Below, piece by piece: positions 46,727 to 56,067 of a stretch of DNA of 64,000 nt; within the stretch, counting starts at the first letter, position 1, and every line of letters starts with the position of its first letter. The stretch is from Sphingomonas rubra (GTDB lineage: Bacteria; Pseudomonadota; Alphaproteobacteria; Sphingomonadales; Sphingomonadaceae): the NCBI RefSeq assembly GCF_900115745.1, contig NZ_FOXP01000001.1, positions 186,001 through 250,000 on the forward strand, read 5' to 3'. Below the pieces are notes generated by a model. That model was given only the letters and a program-made list of their open reading frames with translations, ran no database searches and was not told where the DNA came from. The translations under genes and the position numbers were made by a program.

Positions 46727-48879
46727 CCCGTCCCGCCCATGTCGCGCACCTGCCGGAGCCGGACGACGATCCGTTCACGCCCGAGCCGAACGACCGTTAT
46801 TTCAACCGCGAACTCTCCTGGCTCGCCTTCAATCGCCGCGTGCTGGAGGAGGCGTGCAACCCCGCGCACCCGCTGCTGGAGCGGCTGCGCTTCCTGTCGA
46901 TCTGCGGCTCCAACCTGGACGAATTCTTCATGGTTCGCGTCGCCGGCCTGAAAGGGCAGCAGGCGCAGGCGGTCGAGCGCCGCTCCGCCGACGGCCTGAC
47001 GCCGGGGCAGCAGCTCGGCGCGATCATCGACGAGGCGGATCGGCTGATGGAGAGCCAGCAGGCGGTGTGGGGCGATCTGCGCACGCTGCTCGACGAGGCG
47101 GCCTTCCACATCCTGCGCCGCGACGCGATCGACGGCGAGCACGATGCCTGGCTGGAACAGCATTTTCGCGATCAGGTGTCGCCGATCCTGACCCCGCAGG
47201 CGCTCGACCCGGCGCACCCGTTCCCCTTCATCCCCAACCGCGGCCTGTCGGTGATCTTCGACCTGGAGCGCGTGTCCGACGGCGAGCCGATCCGCGAGCT
47301 GGTGATGCTGCCCGGCACCATCCCCCGCTTCGTGCGCCTGCCCGGCGACGAGGTCCGCTACCTGTCCGTGGAGGCACTGGTGAAGCGGTTCGCGCCGCTC
47401 ATCTTCCCCGGCTACATCGTCCACGGCGCCGCCGCCTTTCGGGTGCTGCGCGACAGCGACATCGAGATCGAGGAGGAGGCGGAGGACCTCGTCCGCTACT
47501 TCAAGAACGCGATCAAGCGCCGCCGCCGCGGCCGCGTCATCCGGCTGGAGCTGGAGACGGGCATGCCCGACGCGCTCGCCGCCGTCCTCAAGTCCGAACT
47601 GGGCGGTGCCGAGACGATCATCACCGAGAGCGGCCACCTCCTCGGCATCACCGACCTCGACAAGCTCACCGACGAGGATCGACCCGACCTCAAATTCGTG
47701 CCCTTCACCCCGCGTTTCCCCGAGCGGATCCGCGAGTTCGACGGCGACTGCTTCGCCGCGATCGCCGCCAAGGACATCGTCGTCCACCATCCGTACGAGA
47801 CGTTCGAGGTGGTGCTTGCCTTCCTGAAACAGGCCGCCGCCGATCCCGACGTGGTGGCGATCAAGCAGACGCTCTACCGTGCCGGCAAACAGTCCGCCGT
47901 CATCGCCGCGCTGATCGCCGCGGCGGAAGCGGGCAAGTCCGTCACCGCCGTCGTCGAGCTCAAGGCGCGCTTCGACGAGGAACAGAACCTCCACTGGGCC
48001 TCCGCGCTGGAGCGCGCGGGCGTGCAGGTCGTCTACGGCTTCATCGACTGGAAGACGCACGCCAAGATCGCGCTGGTCGTGCGGCGCGAGAATGGCAGTT
48101 TCCGCACCTACTGCCATTTCGGCACCGGCAATTACCACCCGGTCACCGCGCGGGTCTATACCGACCTCAGCTACTTCACCGCCGACGCGGCGATCGGGCG
48201 CGACGCGGCGCAGCTGTTCAACTACGTCACCGGCTATGTCGAGCCGCACGGGTTGAACTGCATCAGCCTGTCGCCGCTCGACCTGCGCCGGCACCTGACC
48301 CGGCTGATCAACGACGAGATCGCTCATGCGCGCGCCGGCCGTCCCGCGGCGATGTGGGCCAAGATGAACAGCTTGGTCGACCCGGCGATCATCGACAAAT
48401 TGTACGAGGCGTCGGACGCGGGCGTGGAGATCGATCTGGTCATCCGCGGCATCTGCTGCCTGCGCCCGCAGGTGCCCGGCCTGTCGGACAACGTCCGGGT
48501 CAAGTCAGTCATCGGCCGTTTCCTGGAACACAGCCGCATCTGGGCGTTCGGCGCGGGCAAGGGGTTGCCGGGCGACGGCGCCAAGGTGTTCATCTCCTCG
48601 GCCGACTGGATGCCCCGCAATTTCGACCGCCGGGTCGAATACATGCTGCCGATCACCAATCCCACCGTCCACGACCAGATCCTCGATCAGGTCATGGTCG
48701 CCAACCTGCTCGACGACGAGCAGAGCTGGGTGCTCGGTCCCGACGGCCAGTACGACCGCGTCACGCCGGGCGACAAGCCGTTCAACCTCCACCGCTATTT
48801 CATGACCAACCCCTCGCTCTCGGGCCGCGGCGCGGCGCTGGAGAAGGTGCCGACGCTGTCGCTCCGGGCCTCGGCGTGA
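46723..48879 (+). CDS. ppk1: Polyphosphate kinase 1
   Basis: This 718-residue RNA-degradosome-associated type kinase makes polyphosphate from ATP. The N-terminal domain begins DRYFNRELSWLAFNRRVLEE. The head region SNLDEFFMVRVAGLK and the catalytic DVVAIKQTLYRAGKQSAVI are present. Catalytic histidines are in DWKTHAKIALVVRRE (H446) and TYCHFGTGNYH (H465), followed by SSADWMPRNFDRRVE. GGAGG precedes the ATG, which overlaps the hdaA stop. The stop overlaps the GTG of ppx (GTGA). Confidence 0.97.
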   Translation: MTRPAHVAHLPEPDDDPFTPEPNDRYFNRELSWLAFNRRVLEEACNPAHPLLERLRFLSICGSNLDEFFMVRVAGLKGQQAQAVERRSADGLTPGQQLGAIIDEADRLMESQQAVWGDLRTLLDEAAFHILRRDAIDGEHDAWLEQHFRDQVSPILTPQALDPAHPFPFIPNRGLSVIFDLERVSDGEPIRELVMLPGTIPRFVRLPGDEVRYLSVEALVKRFAPLIFPGYIVHGAAAFRVLRDSDIEIEEEAEDLVRYFKNAIKRRRRGRVIRLELETGMPDALAAVLKSELGGAETIITESGHLLGITDLDKLTDEDRPDLKFVPFTPRFPERIREFDGDCFAAIAAKDIVVHHPYETFEVVLAFLKQAAADPDVVAIKQTLYRAGKQSAVIAALIAAAEAGKSVTAVVELKARFDEEQNLHWASALERAGVQVVYGFIDWKTHAKIALVVRRENGSFRTYCHFGTGNYHPVTARVYTDLSYFTADAAIGRDAAQLFNYVTGYVEPHGLNCISLSPLDLRRHLTRLINDEIAHARAGRPAAMWAKMNSLVDPAIIDKLYEASDAGVEIDLVIRGICCLRPQVPGLSDNVRVKSVIGRFLEHSRIWAFGAGKGLPGDGAKVFISSADWMPRNFDRRVEYMLPITNPTVHDQILDQVMVANLLDDEQSWVLGPDGQYDRVTPGDKPFNLHRYFMTNPSLSGRGAALEKVPTLSLRASA

Positions 48880-50354
48880 GCATCGCCGACGCGCTGTTCG
48901 GGCGCCGCAGGAGCGATGCGGGCCGCCAGGCGATTATCGACATCGGCTCCAACTCGGTCCGCCTCGTCGTCTATCAGGGGCCTGCGCGCATCCCGGCGGT
49001 GCTGTTCAACGAGAAGGTGCTCGCCGGTCTCGGTCGCGGCCTCGCCGATACCAGCCGGATGGACGAGGAGGCGCTGGCGCTCGCCCGCACCGCGCTCGCC
49101 CGCTTCGCCGCCGTCGCACGCGAGATGGACGCGGAGGTGCGCACCGTCGCCACCGCCGCCGTGCGCGACGCCGCCAACGGCCCGGATTTCATCGCCGCCG
49201 CGGCCGCGCTCGGCCTGACGGTCGAACTGCTGACGGGCGAGCAGGAGGCGACCGCCGCCGGCATGGGGGTGCTGTCCGGCATTCCGCAGGCCGACGGTAT
49301 CGTCGGCGATCTGGGCGGCGGCAGCCTCGAACTGGTCCGCGTCAGGGACGGCGCGGTCGCGGAGCGGGTGTCGTTCCCGCTCGGCGTGCTGCGCATCGCC
49401 GGCAAGCGCGGCAAGCCGCTCGACGCGCTGGTCACCCGCCTGATCGAGCAGGCCGGCTGGGCCGGAAAGGGAAAAGGCCTGCCCCTGTACCTGGTCGGCG
49501 GATCGTGGCGCGCGCTCGCCCGGCTCGATATGTCGCTGACCGACTATCCGCTGCCGATCGCCCATCAATATTGCATGTCGGCCGAGACGATCGCGCGGAT
49601 CAGCCGATCGGTGGCGCAGCTCGGCAAGCCGCGGTTGCGCGCGGTACCGGGCCTGTCCTCGGGCCGCAGCGCGACCCTCGCCGATGCCGCCGCGCTGCTC
49701 GCGGTGCTGCTGCGCCGGCTCGGCTCGACCACCACGATCGTCTCCGCCTTCGGTCTGCGCGAAGGACTGTTGTTCGGCGAACTGGCGGAGCAGGATCGTG
49801 CGCTCGACCCGCTGATCGTCGCCGCGCGCGAGGAGGGCAGGGTGCTCGGCCGCTTTCCGGAACACGGCGACCTGCTCGACCGCTGGATCGCGCCGCTGTT
49901 CGCCGACCATCCGGCCGCCGAGGCACGCATCCGCCACGCCGCCTGCCTGCTCGCCGATGTCGGCTGGCGCGCGAACCCCGAGTTCCGGGCGGAACGCGGC
50001 CTGGAAACCGCACTGCACGGTGCCTGGGTGGCGATCGAGTCCGCCGAGCGCGCGCAGCTCGCCCAGGCGCTGTTCACCAGCCTGGGCGGCGGCACCGCCA
50101 TGCCCGATCCGCTGTCGCGCCTCGCCGATGTCGAGCGTCTGCTCCGCGCCACGGTCTGGGGTTTGGCCGCGAGGCTCGGCCAGCGCCTCAGCGGCGGCCT
50201 GGCGGGCCCGCTCCAGCGTTCGTCCGTCTCGATCGACGACGGCAAGGTCGTTCTTCACCTCCGCGACGGCGACCGCGCGCTCTACGGCGAGACCGCCGAG
50301 AAGCGCCACGCCGCACTGGCGACGGCGCTCGGGCTGAAACCAGCGCTGGCCTAG
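48876..50354 (+). CDS. ppx: Exopolyphosphatase / Ppx-GppA family
   Basis: This 492-residue phosphatase of the actin-like ASKHA fold degrades polyphosphate or pppGpp. Motifs are [14 protein letters not shown] (phosphate 1), [40 protein letters not shown] (phosphate 2) and [14 protein letters not shown]-terminal HD-like region includes [15 protein letters not shown]. The frame is open through the whole of ppk1, so the start is set by the GTG at 48876 overlapping the ppk1 stop. Making and breaking polyphosphate from one operon is a common arrangement. Confidence 0.96.
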   Translation: MSIADALFGRRRSDAGRQAIIDIGSNSVRLVVYQGPARIPAVLFNEKVLAGLGRGLADTSRMDEEALALARTALARFAAVAREMDAEVRTVATAAVRDAANGPDFIAAAAALGLTVELLTGEQEATAAGMGVLSGIPQADGIVGDLGGGSLELVRVRDGAVAERVSFPLGVLRIAGKRGKPLDALVTRLIEQAGWAGKGKGLPLYLVGGSWRALARLDMSLTDYPLPIAHQYCMSAETIARISRSVAQLGKPRLRAVPGLSSGRSATLADAAALLAVLLRRLGSTTTIVSAFGLREGLLFGELAEQDRALDPLIVAAREEGRVLGRFPEHGDLLDRWIAPLFADHPAAEARIRHAACLLADVGWRANPEFRAERGLETALHGAWVAIESAERAQLAQALFTSLGGGTAMPDPLSRLADVERLLRATVWGLAARLGQRLSGGLAGPLQRSSVSIDDGKVVLHLRDGDRALYGETAEKRHAALATALGLKPALA

Positions 50355-50356
50355 CC

Positions 50357-50384
50357 GTCATGCCGGGACGGGGCCCGGCATGAC
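50357..50384. repeat. Single-hairpin remnant of the intergenic palindrome, copy 12
   Basis: A perfect 11-bp inverted repeat (GTCATGCCGGG with CCCGGCATGAC) around 6 bases, just after the ppx stop. It equals the outer parts of two arms joined without the spacer. No T-run follows, so it is not a standard intrinsic terminator. Confidence 0.88.
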
Positions 50385-50472
50385 GAAAGAGGATGGGGCG
50401 GGAATTACATCCGCCCGCCCGCCACCATCCCCGCTTCCCACGCGCCCCACTCGCGCCTACATCACCGCCACG

Positions 50473-50955
50473 ATGTCCCGCCCCAAACCCGCCACGTTCG
50501 ACAAGAAGAAGGTCGTCGCCGAGAACCGCCGCGCGCGCTTCGAATACGAGATCGACACCGTCTACGAGGCCGGCATCGCCCTCACCGGCACCGAGGTGAA
50601 GTCGCTCCGCTTCGGCGAGGGCTCGATCGCCGAGAGCTACGCCGAGGTGAAGGGCAGCGAGGTCTGGCTCGTCAATTCCAACGTGCCCGAGTTCAGCCAC
50701 GGCAACCGCTTCAACCACGAGGCGAAGCGCCCGAGGAAGTTGCTGCTGCACGAGCGCGAGATCAACAAGCTTCACGGCGCCGTCGCGCGCGAGGGGATGA
50801 CGCTGATCGCGCTGTCGGTCTATTTCAACGGTCAGGGCCGCGCCAAGGTCGAACTCGCGCTCGCCAAGGGCCGCAAGGATCATGACAAGCGCGCCCACAT
50901 CAAGGAACGCGAGTGGAAGCGCGAGGCCGGCCGGATCATGCGCGAACGCGGCTGA
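50473..50955 (+). CDS. smpB: SsrA-binding protein SmpB
   Basis: This 160-residue partner of tmRNA in ribosome rescue has the canonical start ([16 protein letters not shown]) and the tmRNA-binding region [37 protein letters not shown] and the basic C-terminal tail [27 protein letters not shown] segment are also present. The ATG at 50473 gives the standard length. The next gene starts on the last base of the stop (TGATG). Confidence 0.97.
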   Translation: MSRPKPATFDKKKVVAENRRARFEYEIDTVYEAGIALTGTEVKSLRFGEGSIAESYAEVKGSEVWLVNSNVPEFSHGNRFNHEAKRPRKLLLHEREINKLHGAVAREGMTLIALSVYFNGQGRAKVELALAKGRKDHDKRAHIKEREWKREAGRIMRERG

Positions 50956-51530
50956 TGGCCAGCATGCCGCCGACCCTCTGGCAGCGATCGCTGTCCTGGT
51001 GCCGGCGCAACATGCCGACCCGCGACTCGATGGAGCGCAGCCGCCTGCTCCGCCCCGTCGCGCACCGCGTGCTCGCGCCCGAGCTGTGGCGCTTCACCCG
51101 CCGCTCGGTGCCGCGCGGCGTCGCGCTCGGCATGGTCGCGGGCTTCCTTTTTCCCGTCGCGCAGATCGCCATCGCCGCCATCTTCGCGCTGCCGTTCCGC
51201 GCCAACGTGCCGGTAGCGGCGCTGACCACCTTCATCACCAACCCGCTGACGACACCGATCCTGTGGTATCTCGCCTACCGCATCGGCGCGTGGCTGATCC
51301 GCACCGACATGGCCGTGGTGACCGCGCCGGTGGCGGAGCAGGCGACCGGCTGGCTGCAATGGGCGACCAGCGGCCTCCACTGGCTGTGGGACAAGGGGCC
51401 GGCGTTCGGGCTCGGCCTGCTCGTCCTCACCGGCGGCTGCGCGGTGGTCGGCTACGCGCTCGCCGCCTTGTCATGGCGCGCGTGGATAACCCACAAGTGG
51501 CGCAATCGGCATCAGCGACAGCATGATTGA
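50955..51530 (+). CDS. DUF2062 inner-membrane protein
   Basis: This 191-residue protein has about three hydrophobic segments: GVALGMVAGFLFPVAQIAIA, a NPLTTPILWYLAYRIGAWLI region and FGLGLLVLTGGCAVVGYALA. The DUF2062 signature of a glycine-rich helix followed by TNPLTTP is clear. The function of the family is not established. It starts at 50955, overlapping the smpB stop by one base, and is often found next to smpB in alphaproteobacteria. Confidence 0.9.
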   Translation: MASMPPTLWQRSLSWCRRNMPTRDSMERSRLLRPVAHRVLAPELWRFTRRSVPRGVALGMVAGFLFPVAQIAIAAIFALPFRANVPVAALTTFITNPLTTPILWYLAYRIGAWLIRTDMAVVTAPVAEQATGWLQWATSGLHWLWDKGPAFGLGLLVLTGGCAVVGYALAALSWRAWITHKWRNRHQRQHD

Positions 51531-51593
51531 CGAACCGCTTTAGTCGGATACAACACGCCGCATCACGTTACTCCTGATACCAAAGGATGATCG

Positions 51594-53678
51594 ATGCGCC
51601 TGACGTTCGCCGCCCTTCTGCTCGCCTCCGTCGCGCCCGCCACCGTGGCGGTCGCCGGCCCGGGCCAGGCCAGCCCGCCGGCCAATGCCCGCGCGACCGA
51701 CGCGGCCGCCGCCGCGGGCAAGCCGAAGCTGGGCGATTTCGGCGTCGCGCTCGACAACATGGACACCTCGGTCAAGCCGGGCGACGACTTCTACAAATAC
51801 GTCAACGGCAAGTGGCAGGAGCGGACGGAGATCCCCGCCGACCGTGCCAGCTGGGGCGGCTTCGCGATCCTGCGCGACCTGTCCGACCAGCGCACCCGCA
51901 CGCTGATCGAGCAGGCCGCCGCCAAGCAGAACGCGCCCGGCAGCATCCCCGACAAGATCGGCACCACCTATGCCAGCTTCATGGACGCCGCCGCGATCGA
52001 GGCGGCCGGTGCCAAGCCGCTCGCACCCTACATGGCGAAGGTCGCGGCGGTGAAGACCCCCGCCGACCTCGCCCGCTATTTCGCCGACGCGACCAAGCGC
52101 GGTATCGACGTGCCGATCGGTCTCGGCGTCCAGCAGGACCTGAAGGACAACAGCCAGTACGCCGTCTACGCGGGGCAGGGCGGCCTCGGCCTGCCCGACC
52201 GCGACTATTACCTGGTCGACAATCCCAAATTCGCCGAGGCGCGCACCAAGTACGTCGCGCACATCGCCACCATGCTGCGCCTCGCCAACTATCCCGATCC
52301 GCAAGCCGCCGCGCAGCGCATCTTCGACCTGGAGAAGAAGATCGCCGCCGTCCACTGGACCCGCGCCGAGCAGCGCCAGGTGGAAAAGGCGTACAACCCC
52401 GTCGCCACCGCACAGCTCGCCGCGCAGATGCCCGGCTTCGACTGGGCGACTACCGTTCAGGAGGCGGGGCTCGCCGGCCAGCCGCGCGTGATCGTCGGCC
52501 AGCCGTCGGCGCTCAAGGGCACCGCCGCGATCATCGCCGCCACACCGATGGCGACGTGGCGCGACTATCTCGCCTTCCGCGAGATCAGCCACGCCGCGCG
52601 CTTCCTGTCGTCGCCCTTCGTCAACGAGAATTTCGCCTTCTACGGCACCACCCTGTCGGGCACGCCGCAGCTCAAGGACCGGTGGAAACGCGGCGTCGAC
52701 CTCGTCAACGGCTCGCTGGGCGAGGCGGTGGGCCAAGTCTACGTCCAGCAGTATTTCCCGCCCGAATCGAAGGCGAAGATGGACGAGCTCGTCCGCAACC
52801 TGATCGCCGCCTACGACGTGCGTCTGTCCAAGCTCGACTGGATGGCGCCCGAGACCAAGGCGAAGGCCCGCCAGAAGCTCGCCGCCTTCACCCCCAAGAT
52901 CGGCTATCCCGACAAGTGGAAGGATTATTCGTCGCTCAAGGTGGTGAAGGGCGACGTGCTCGGCAACGCCGATCGCGCCAACCTGTTCGAGTATAACCGC
53001 CAGCTCGCCAAGATCGGCAAGCCCGTCGACCGCAGCGAATGGTTCATGACTCCGCAAACGGTCAACGCCTATGCCAACCCGCTGATGAACGAGATCGTGT
53101 TCCCGGCCGCGATCCTGCAGCCGCCGTTCTTCGATCCCAACGCCGATCCGGCGGTCAATTACGGCGCGATCGGCGCGGTGATCGGCCATGAGATCAGCCA
53201 CCATTTCGACGACCAGGGCCGCAAGTTCGACATGCGCGGCAACCTCACCGACTGGTGGACGCCGCAGGACGTCCAGCGCTTCAAGGCCTATACCGACAAG
53301 GTCGTCGCGCAGTACGCCGCCTACGAGCCGCTGCCCGGCGCGCACGTCAACGGCGAGCTGACGCTGGGCGAGAACATCGCCGACCTGGCCGGCGCCACCG
53401 TCGCCTACGACGCCTATCGCCTGTCGTTGAAGGGCAAGCCCGCGCCGGTCATCGACGGCTTCTCGGGCGACCAGCGCTTCTTCCTCGGCTTCGGCCAGGT
53501 CTGGCAGACCAAGGCGCGCGACGCCGCCGTCCGCCAGCAGCTGACCACCGATCCGCACACGCCCGGCAACTGGCGCGCCTACGTCGTCCGCAACCTCGAC
53601 CCCTGGTACGCGTCGTTCAAGGTCGAGCCGGGCACGAAATACTATCTGGCGCCCGCCGATCGCATCAAGGTCTGGTGA
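51594..53678 (+). CDS. Exported M13 family metallopeptidase (first of a tandem pair)
   Basis: This 694-residue protein has a signal peptide (MRLTFAALLLASVAPATVAVAG) and the neprilysin/PepO architecture. The M13 N-terminal domain includes PGDDFYKYVNGKW. The zinc site is HEISHHFDD (H532, E533, H536), with the third ligand in GENIADLAG. NAYANPLMNEIVFPAAIL is the substrate-binding region, and the C-terminus ends with tryptophan (VW). It should cleave peptides in the periplasm. GGATG precedes the ATG. A strong terminator separates it from the second copy. Confidence 0.95.
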   Translation: MRLTFAALLLASVAPATVAVAGPGQASPPANARATDAAAAAGKPKLGDFGVALDNMDTSVKPGDDFYKYVNGKWQERTEIPADRASWGGFAILRDLSDQRTRTLIEQAAAKQNAPGSIPDKIGTTYASFMDAAAIEAAGAKPLAPYMAKVAAVKTPADLARYFADATKRGIDVPIGLGVQQDLKDNSQYAVYAGQGGLGLPDRDYYLVDNPKFAEARTKYVAHIATMLRLANYPDPQAAAQRIFDLEKKIAAVHWTRAEQRQVEKAYNPVATAQLAAQMPGFDWATTVQEAGLAGQPRVIVGQPSALKGTAAIIAATPMATWRDYLAFREISHAARFLSSPFVNENFAFYGTTLSGTPQLKDRWKRGVDLVNGSLGEAVGQVYVQQYFPPESKAKMDELVRNLIAAYDVRLSKLDWMAPETKAKARQKLAAFTPKIGYPDKWKDYSSLKVVKGDVLGNADRANLFEYNRQLAKIGKPVDRSEWFMTPQTVNAYANPLMNEIVFPAAILQPPFFDPNADPAVNYGAIGAVIGHEISHHFDDQGRKFDMRGNLTDWWTPQDVQRFKAYTDKVVAQYAAYEPLPGAHVNGELTLGENIADLAGATVAYDAYRLSLKGKPAPVIDGFSGDQRFFLGFGQVWQTKARDAAVRQQLTTDPHTPGNWRAYVVRNLDPWYASFKVEPGTKYYLAPADRIKVW

Positions 53679-53687
53679 TCCCCTCCG

Positions 53688-53721
53688 CCCGCCGGTCCCA
53701 GCGACCGGCGGGTTCTTCTTT
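53688..53721 (+). terminator. Intrinsic terminator between the two M13 peptidase genes
   Basis: A perfect 10-bp stem (53688-53697 with 53703-53712) around the loop CCAGC, followed by TTCTTCTTT. It lies 10 bases after the stop of the first gene and 22 bases before the ATG of the second. Confidence 0.85.
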
Positions 53722-53743
53722 CCTCAGCGAACAAGGCCCGTCC

Positions 53744-55816
53744 ATGAAGCTCGTTCATTCCGCCTCGCTCCTCGCCGTCACCGCCGCGATCGCCACGGCC
53801 GCCTGGTCGCAGACCGCCGAAACGCGTATCACCCAGGGCCAGGCCGCGGTCGGGCCGGTCGCGCCGCGCAAGGCGGAAGGGCCGCAATACGGCACGTTCG
53901 GCTTCGACGAGGCGGGCATGAACCGCCAGGTCGCACCGGGTGACGATTTCTACGCCTTCGTCAACGGCACCTGGGCGAAGAACACGCCGATCCCCAGCGA
54001 CAAGTCGAGCTACGGCTCGTTCAACATCCTGTCCGACCTGTCGGAAGAGCGCACCCGCGGCATCCTGGAAGAGGCGGCGAAGGACAAGGGCTCCAAGATC
54101 GGCCGCGCCTACGCCACCTATGCCGACACCGCCGCGATCGAGGCCAAGGGACTGGCTCCGATCAAGCCCTGGCTCGCGCGGATCAAGGGGCTGAAGGACC
54201 GTGCCGCCTATCCCGCGCTGGTTGCCGAGGCGACGCGCGCCGGCATCGGGGGACCCTTCGCGGGCTATGTAGGCCAGGACGACAAGCAGCCCGAGGTCTA
54301 CGCGCTGACGCTCGCCCAGTCGGGCCTCGGCATGCCCGACCGCGACTATTATCTGAAGCCAGACGCCAAGCTCGCGGAGACCAAGGCCGCCTATCAGGCG
54401 CACATCGCGCGCCAGCTGGCGAGCGCGGGGGAGCCCAACGCCGCCGCCCGCGCCGCCGCGCTGGTCGATTACGAGACAAGGATCGCGCAGGTCAGCTGGA
54501 CGCGCGTCGACAGCCGCGACGCCACCAAGACCTACAACAAGATGTCCGCCGCCGATCTCCAGCGCATGGCCCCCGGCTTCGACTTCTCCACCTATTTCAA
54601 GGGTATCGGCGCGCCGGTCGACACGGTGATCGTGTCGCAGCCCACGGCCGTCGCGGGCATCGCCAAGCTGGTCGCCGCGGCCCCGCTCCAGGTCCTGCAG
54701 GACCAGTTGCTCGTCCGCTCGCTCGACGGTTACGCCGACGTGCTGCCGAGCGAGTTCGATCGCGAGCAGTTCGCCTTCTACGGCACCGTGCTGTCGGGCA
54801 CGCCCGAGCAGGAGGCACGGTGGAAGCGTGCCGTCGCCTTCACCTCCGGCGCGCTCGACGACGAGGTGTCGAAGATCTACGTCCAGCGCTATTTCCCGCC
54901 GGAAACCAAGGCTGCGGCCGACAAGCTGGTCAGGAACGTCATCGCCGCGATGGACGCGCGCATCGACAAGCTGGAATGGATGACGCCCGCCACCAAGGTG
55001 AAGGCGCATGCGAAACTCGCCGCCTTCACGCCCAAGATCGGCTATCCCGATCGCTGGAAGGATTATTCCGGCCTCCAGATCAATTCGGGCGACGCCTTCG
55101 GCAACCAGTGGCGCGCCAACAATTGGCAGCAGGCGTATAACGTCCAACATCTCGGCAAGCCGCTCCAGCGCTGGGAGTGGGGCATGACGCCGATGACCAT
55201 CAACGCCTACGCCAATTTCGGCATGGTCGAGATCGTCTTCCCCGCCGCGATCCTCCAGCCGCCCTTCTTCGATCCCGAGGCGGACCCGGCGGTCAACTAT
55301 GGCGGCATCGGCGCGGTGATCGGCCACGAACTGAGCCACCATTTCGACGACCAGGGCGCCAAGTACGACGCCAAGGGCGAGTTGACCGACTGGTGGACTC
55401 CCGCCGACGTCGCCGCCTTCGCCCAGCGCACCGACGCGCTGGTGGCACAGTACAACGCCTACGAGCCGCTGCCCGGCCTCCACGTCAACGGCAAGCTGAC
55501 GCTGGGCGAGAACGTCGCCGACCTCGCCGGCCTGACCGTCGCCTACGACGCGTACAGGAAATCGCTCGGCGGCAAGCCCGCGCCGGTGCTCGGCGGCTTC
55601 ACCGGCGACCAGCGCTTCTACCTCGGCTGGGCACAGGTATGGCGGCGCAACTACCGCGAGGCGAACCTGCGCCAGCGCCTCCTCACCGATCCGCACTCGC
55701 CCTCCGAGCAGCGCACCTGGGTCGTCCGCAACCTCGACCCCTGGTACGCCGCCTACAAGCCTTCCCCTGCGCAGAAGCTCTACCTCCAGCCGCAACAGCG
55801 CGTCCGCATCTGGTAG
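53744..55816 (+). CDS. Exported M13 family metallopeptidase (second of a tandem pair)
   Basis: This 690-residue paralogue of the preceding gene has a signal peptide (MKLVHSASLLAVTAAIATAAW). The zinc motif HELSHHFDD (H528, E529, H532) and GENVADLAG are intact, and the ending is RIW. Catalytic regions are nearly identical to the neighbour. The N-terminal two thirds are clearly diverged, for example APGDDFYAFVNGTWAKNTPI. The start at 53744 is the first codon after the terminator. The frame is open upstream within the first gene, but that is not coding. Confidence 0.95.
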   Translation: MKLVHSASLLAVTAAIATAAWSQTAETRITQGQAAVGPVAPRKAEGPQYGTFGFDEAGMNRQVAPGDDFYAFVNGTWAKNTPIPSDKSSYGSFNILSDLSEERTRGILEEAAKDKGSKIGRAYATYADTAAIEAKGLAPIKPWLARIKGLKDRAAYPALVAEATRAGIGGPFAGYVGQDDKQPEVYALTLAQSGLGMPDRDYYLKPDAKLAETKAAYQAHIARQLASAGEPNAAARAAALVDYETRIAQVSWTRVDSRDATKTYNKMSAADLQRMAPGFDFSTYFKGIGAPVDTVIVSQPTAVAGIAKLVAAAPLQVLQDQLLVRSLDGYADVLPSEFDREQFAFYGTVLSGTPEQEARWKRAVAFTSGALDDEVSKIYVQRYFPPETKAAADKLVRNVIAAMDARIDKLEWMTPATKVKAHAKLAAFTPKIGYPDRWKDYSGLQINSGDAFGNQWRANNWQQAYNVQHLGKPLQRWEWGMTPMTINAYANFGMVEIVFPAAILQPPFFDPEADPAVNYGGIGAVIGHELSHHFDDQGAKYDAKGELTDWWTPADVAAFAQRTDALVAQYNAYEPLPGLHVNGKLTLGENVADLAGLTVAYDAYRKSLGGKPAPVLGGFTGDQRFYLGWAQVWRRNYREANLRQRLLTDPHSPSEQRTWVVRNLDPWYAAYKPSPAQKLYLQPQQRVRIW

Positions 55817-55835
55817 GGGAACGCTTTTCCCCATC

Positions 55836-55930
55836 GTCATACCGGGCGTGATCCGGGGTCCATGGTTCCGCAAACGCTCAGGCCGGTGAACGCGCGGCAC
55901 CATGGATGCCGGGTCAAGTCCGGCATGACG
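55836..55930. repeat. Intergenic palindromic repeat, copy 13 (subtype ii)
   Basis: The left arm is GTCATACCGGGCGTGATCC and the right arm is GGATGCCGGGTCAAGTCC followed by GGCATGACG. The spacer has GTTCCGCAAACGCTCAGGCC, matching copy 10 and reversed copy 4. It lies between the second M13 gene and the cckA-like gene. Confidence 0.87.
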
Positions 55931-56067
55931 ATGGGCGTTGGCGGTACGTCAATGGTCCTGCCGGCGGTGCGTCCTGCCTCGGCGGCATGACGATGGGAAG
56001 GTGGTGGGTGGAGCGCGATCGCTGCTGCGCGCTTGACGCCGCCCGCCGTCCCGGCGACCACCACCGC

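Noticed and set aside
46854..48875. Open frame on the plus strand running across ppk1 into ppx
   Set aside because: Only the part after 48876 is coding (ppx). The earlier part is an out-of-frame reading of ppk1 with Arg/Pro-rich nonsense composition.
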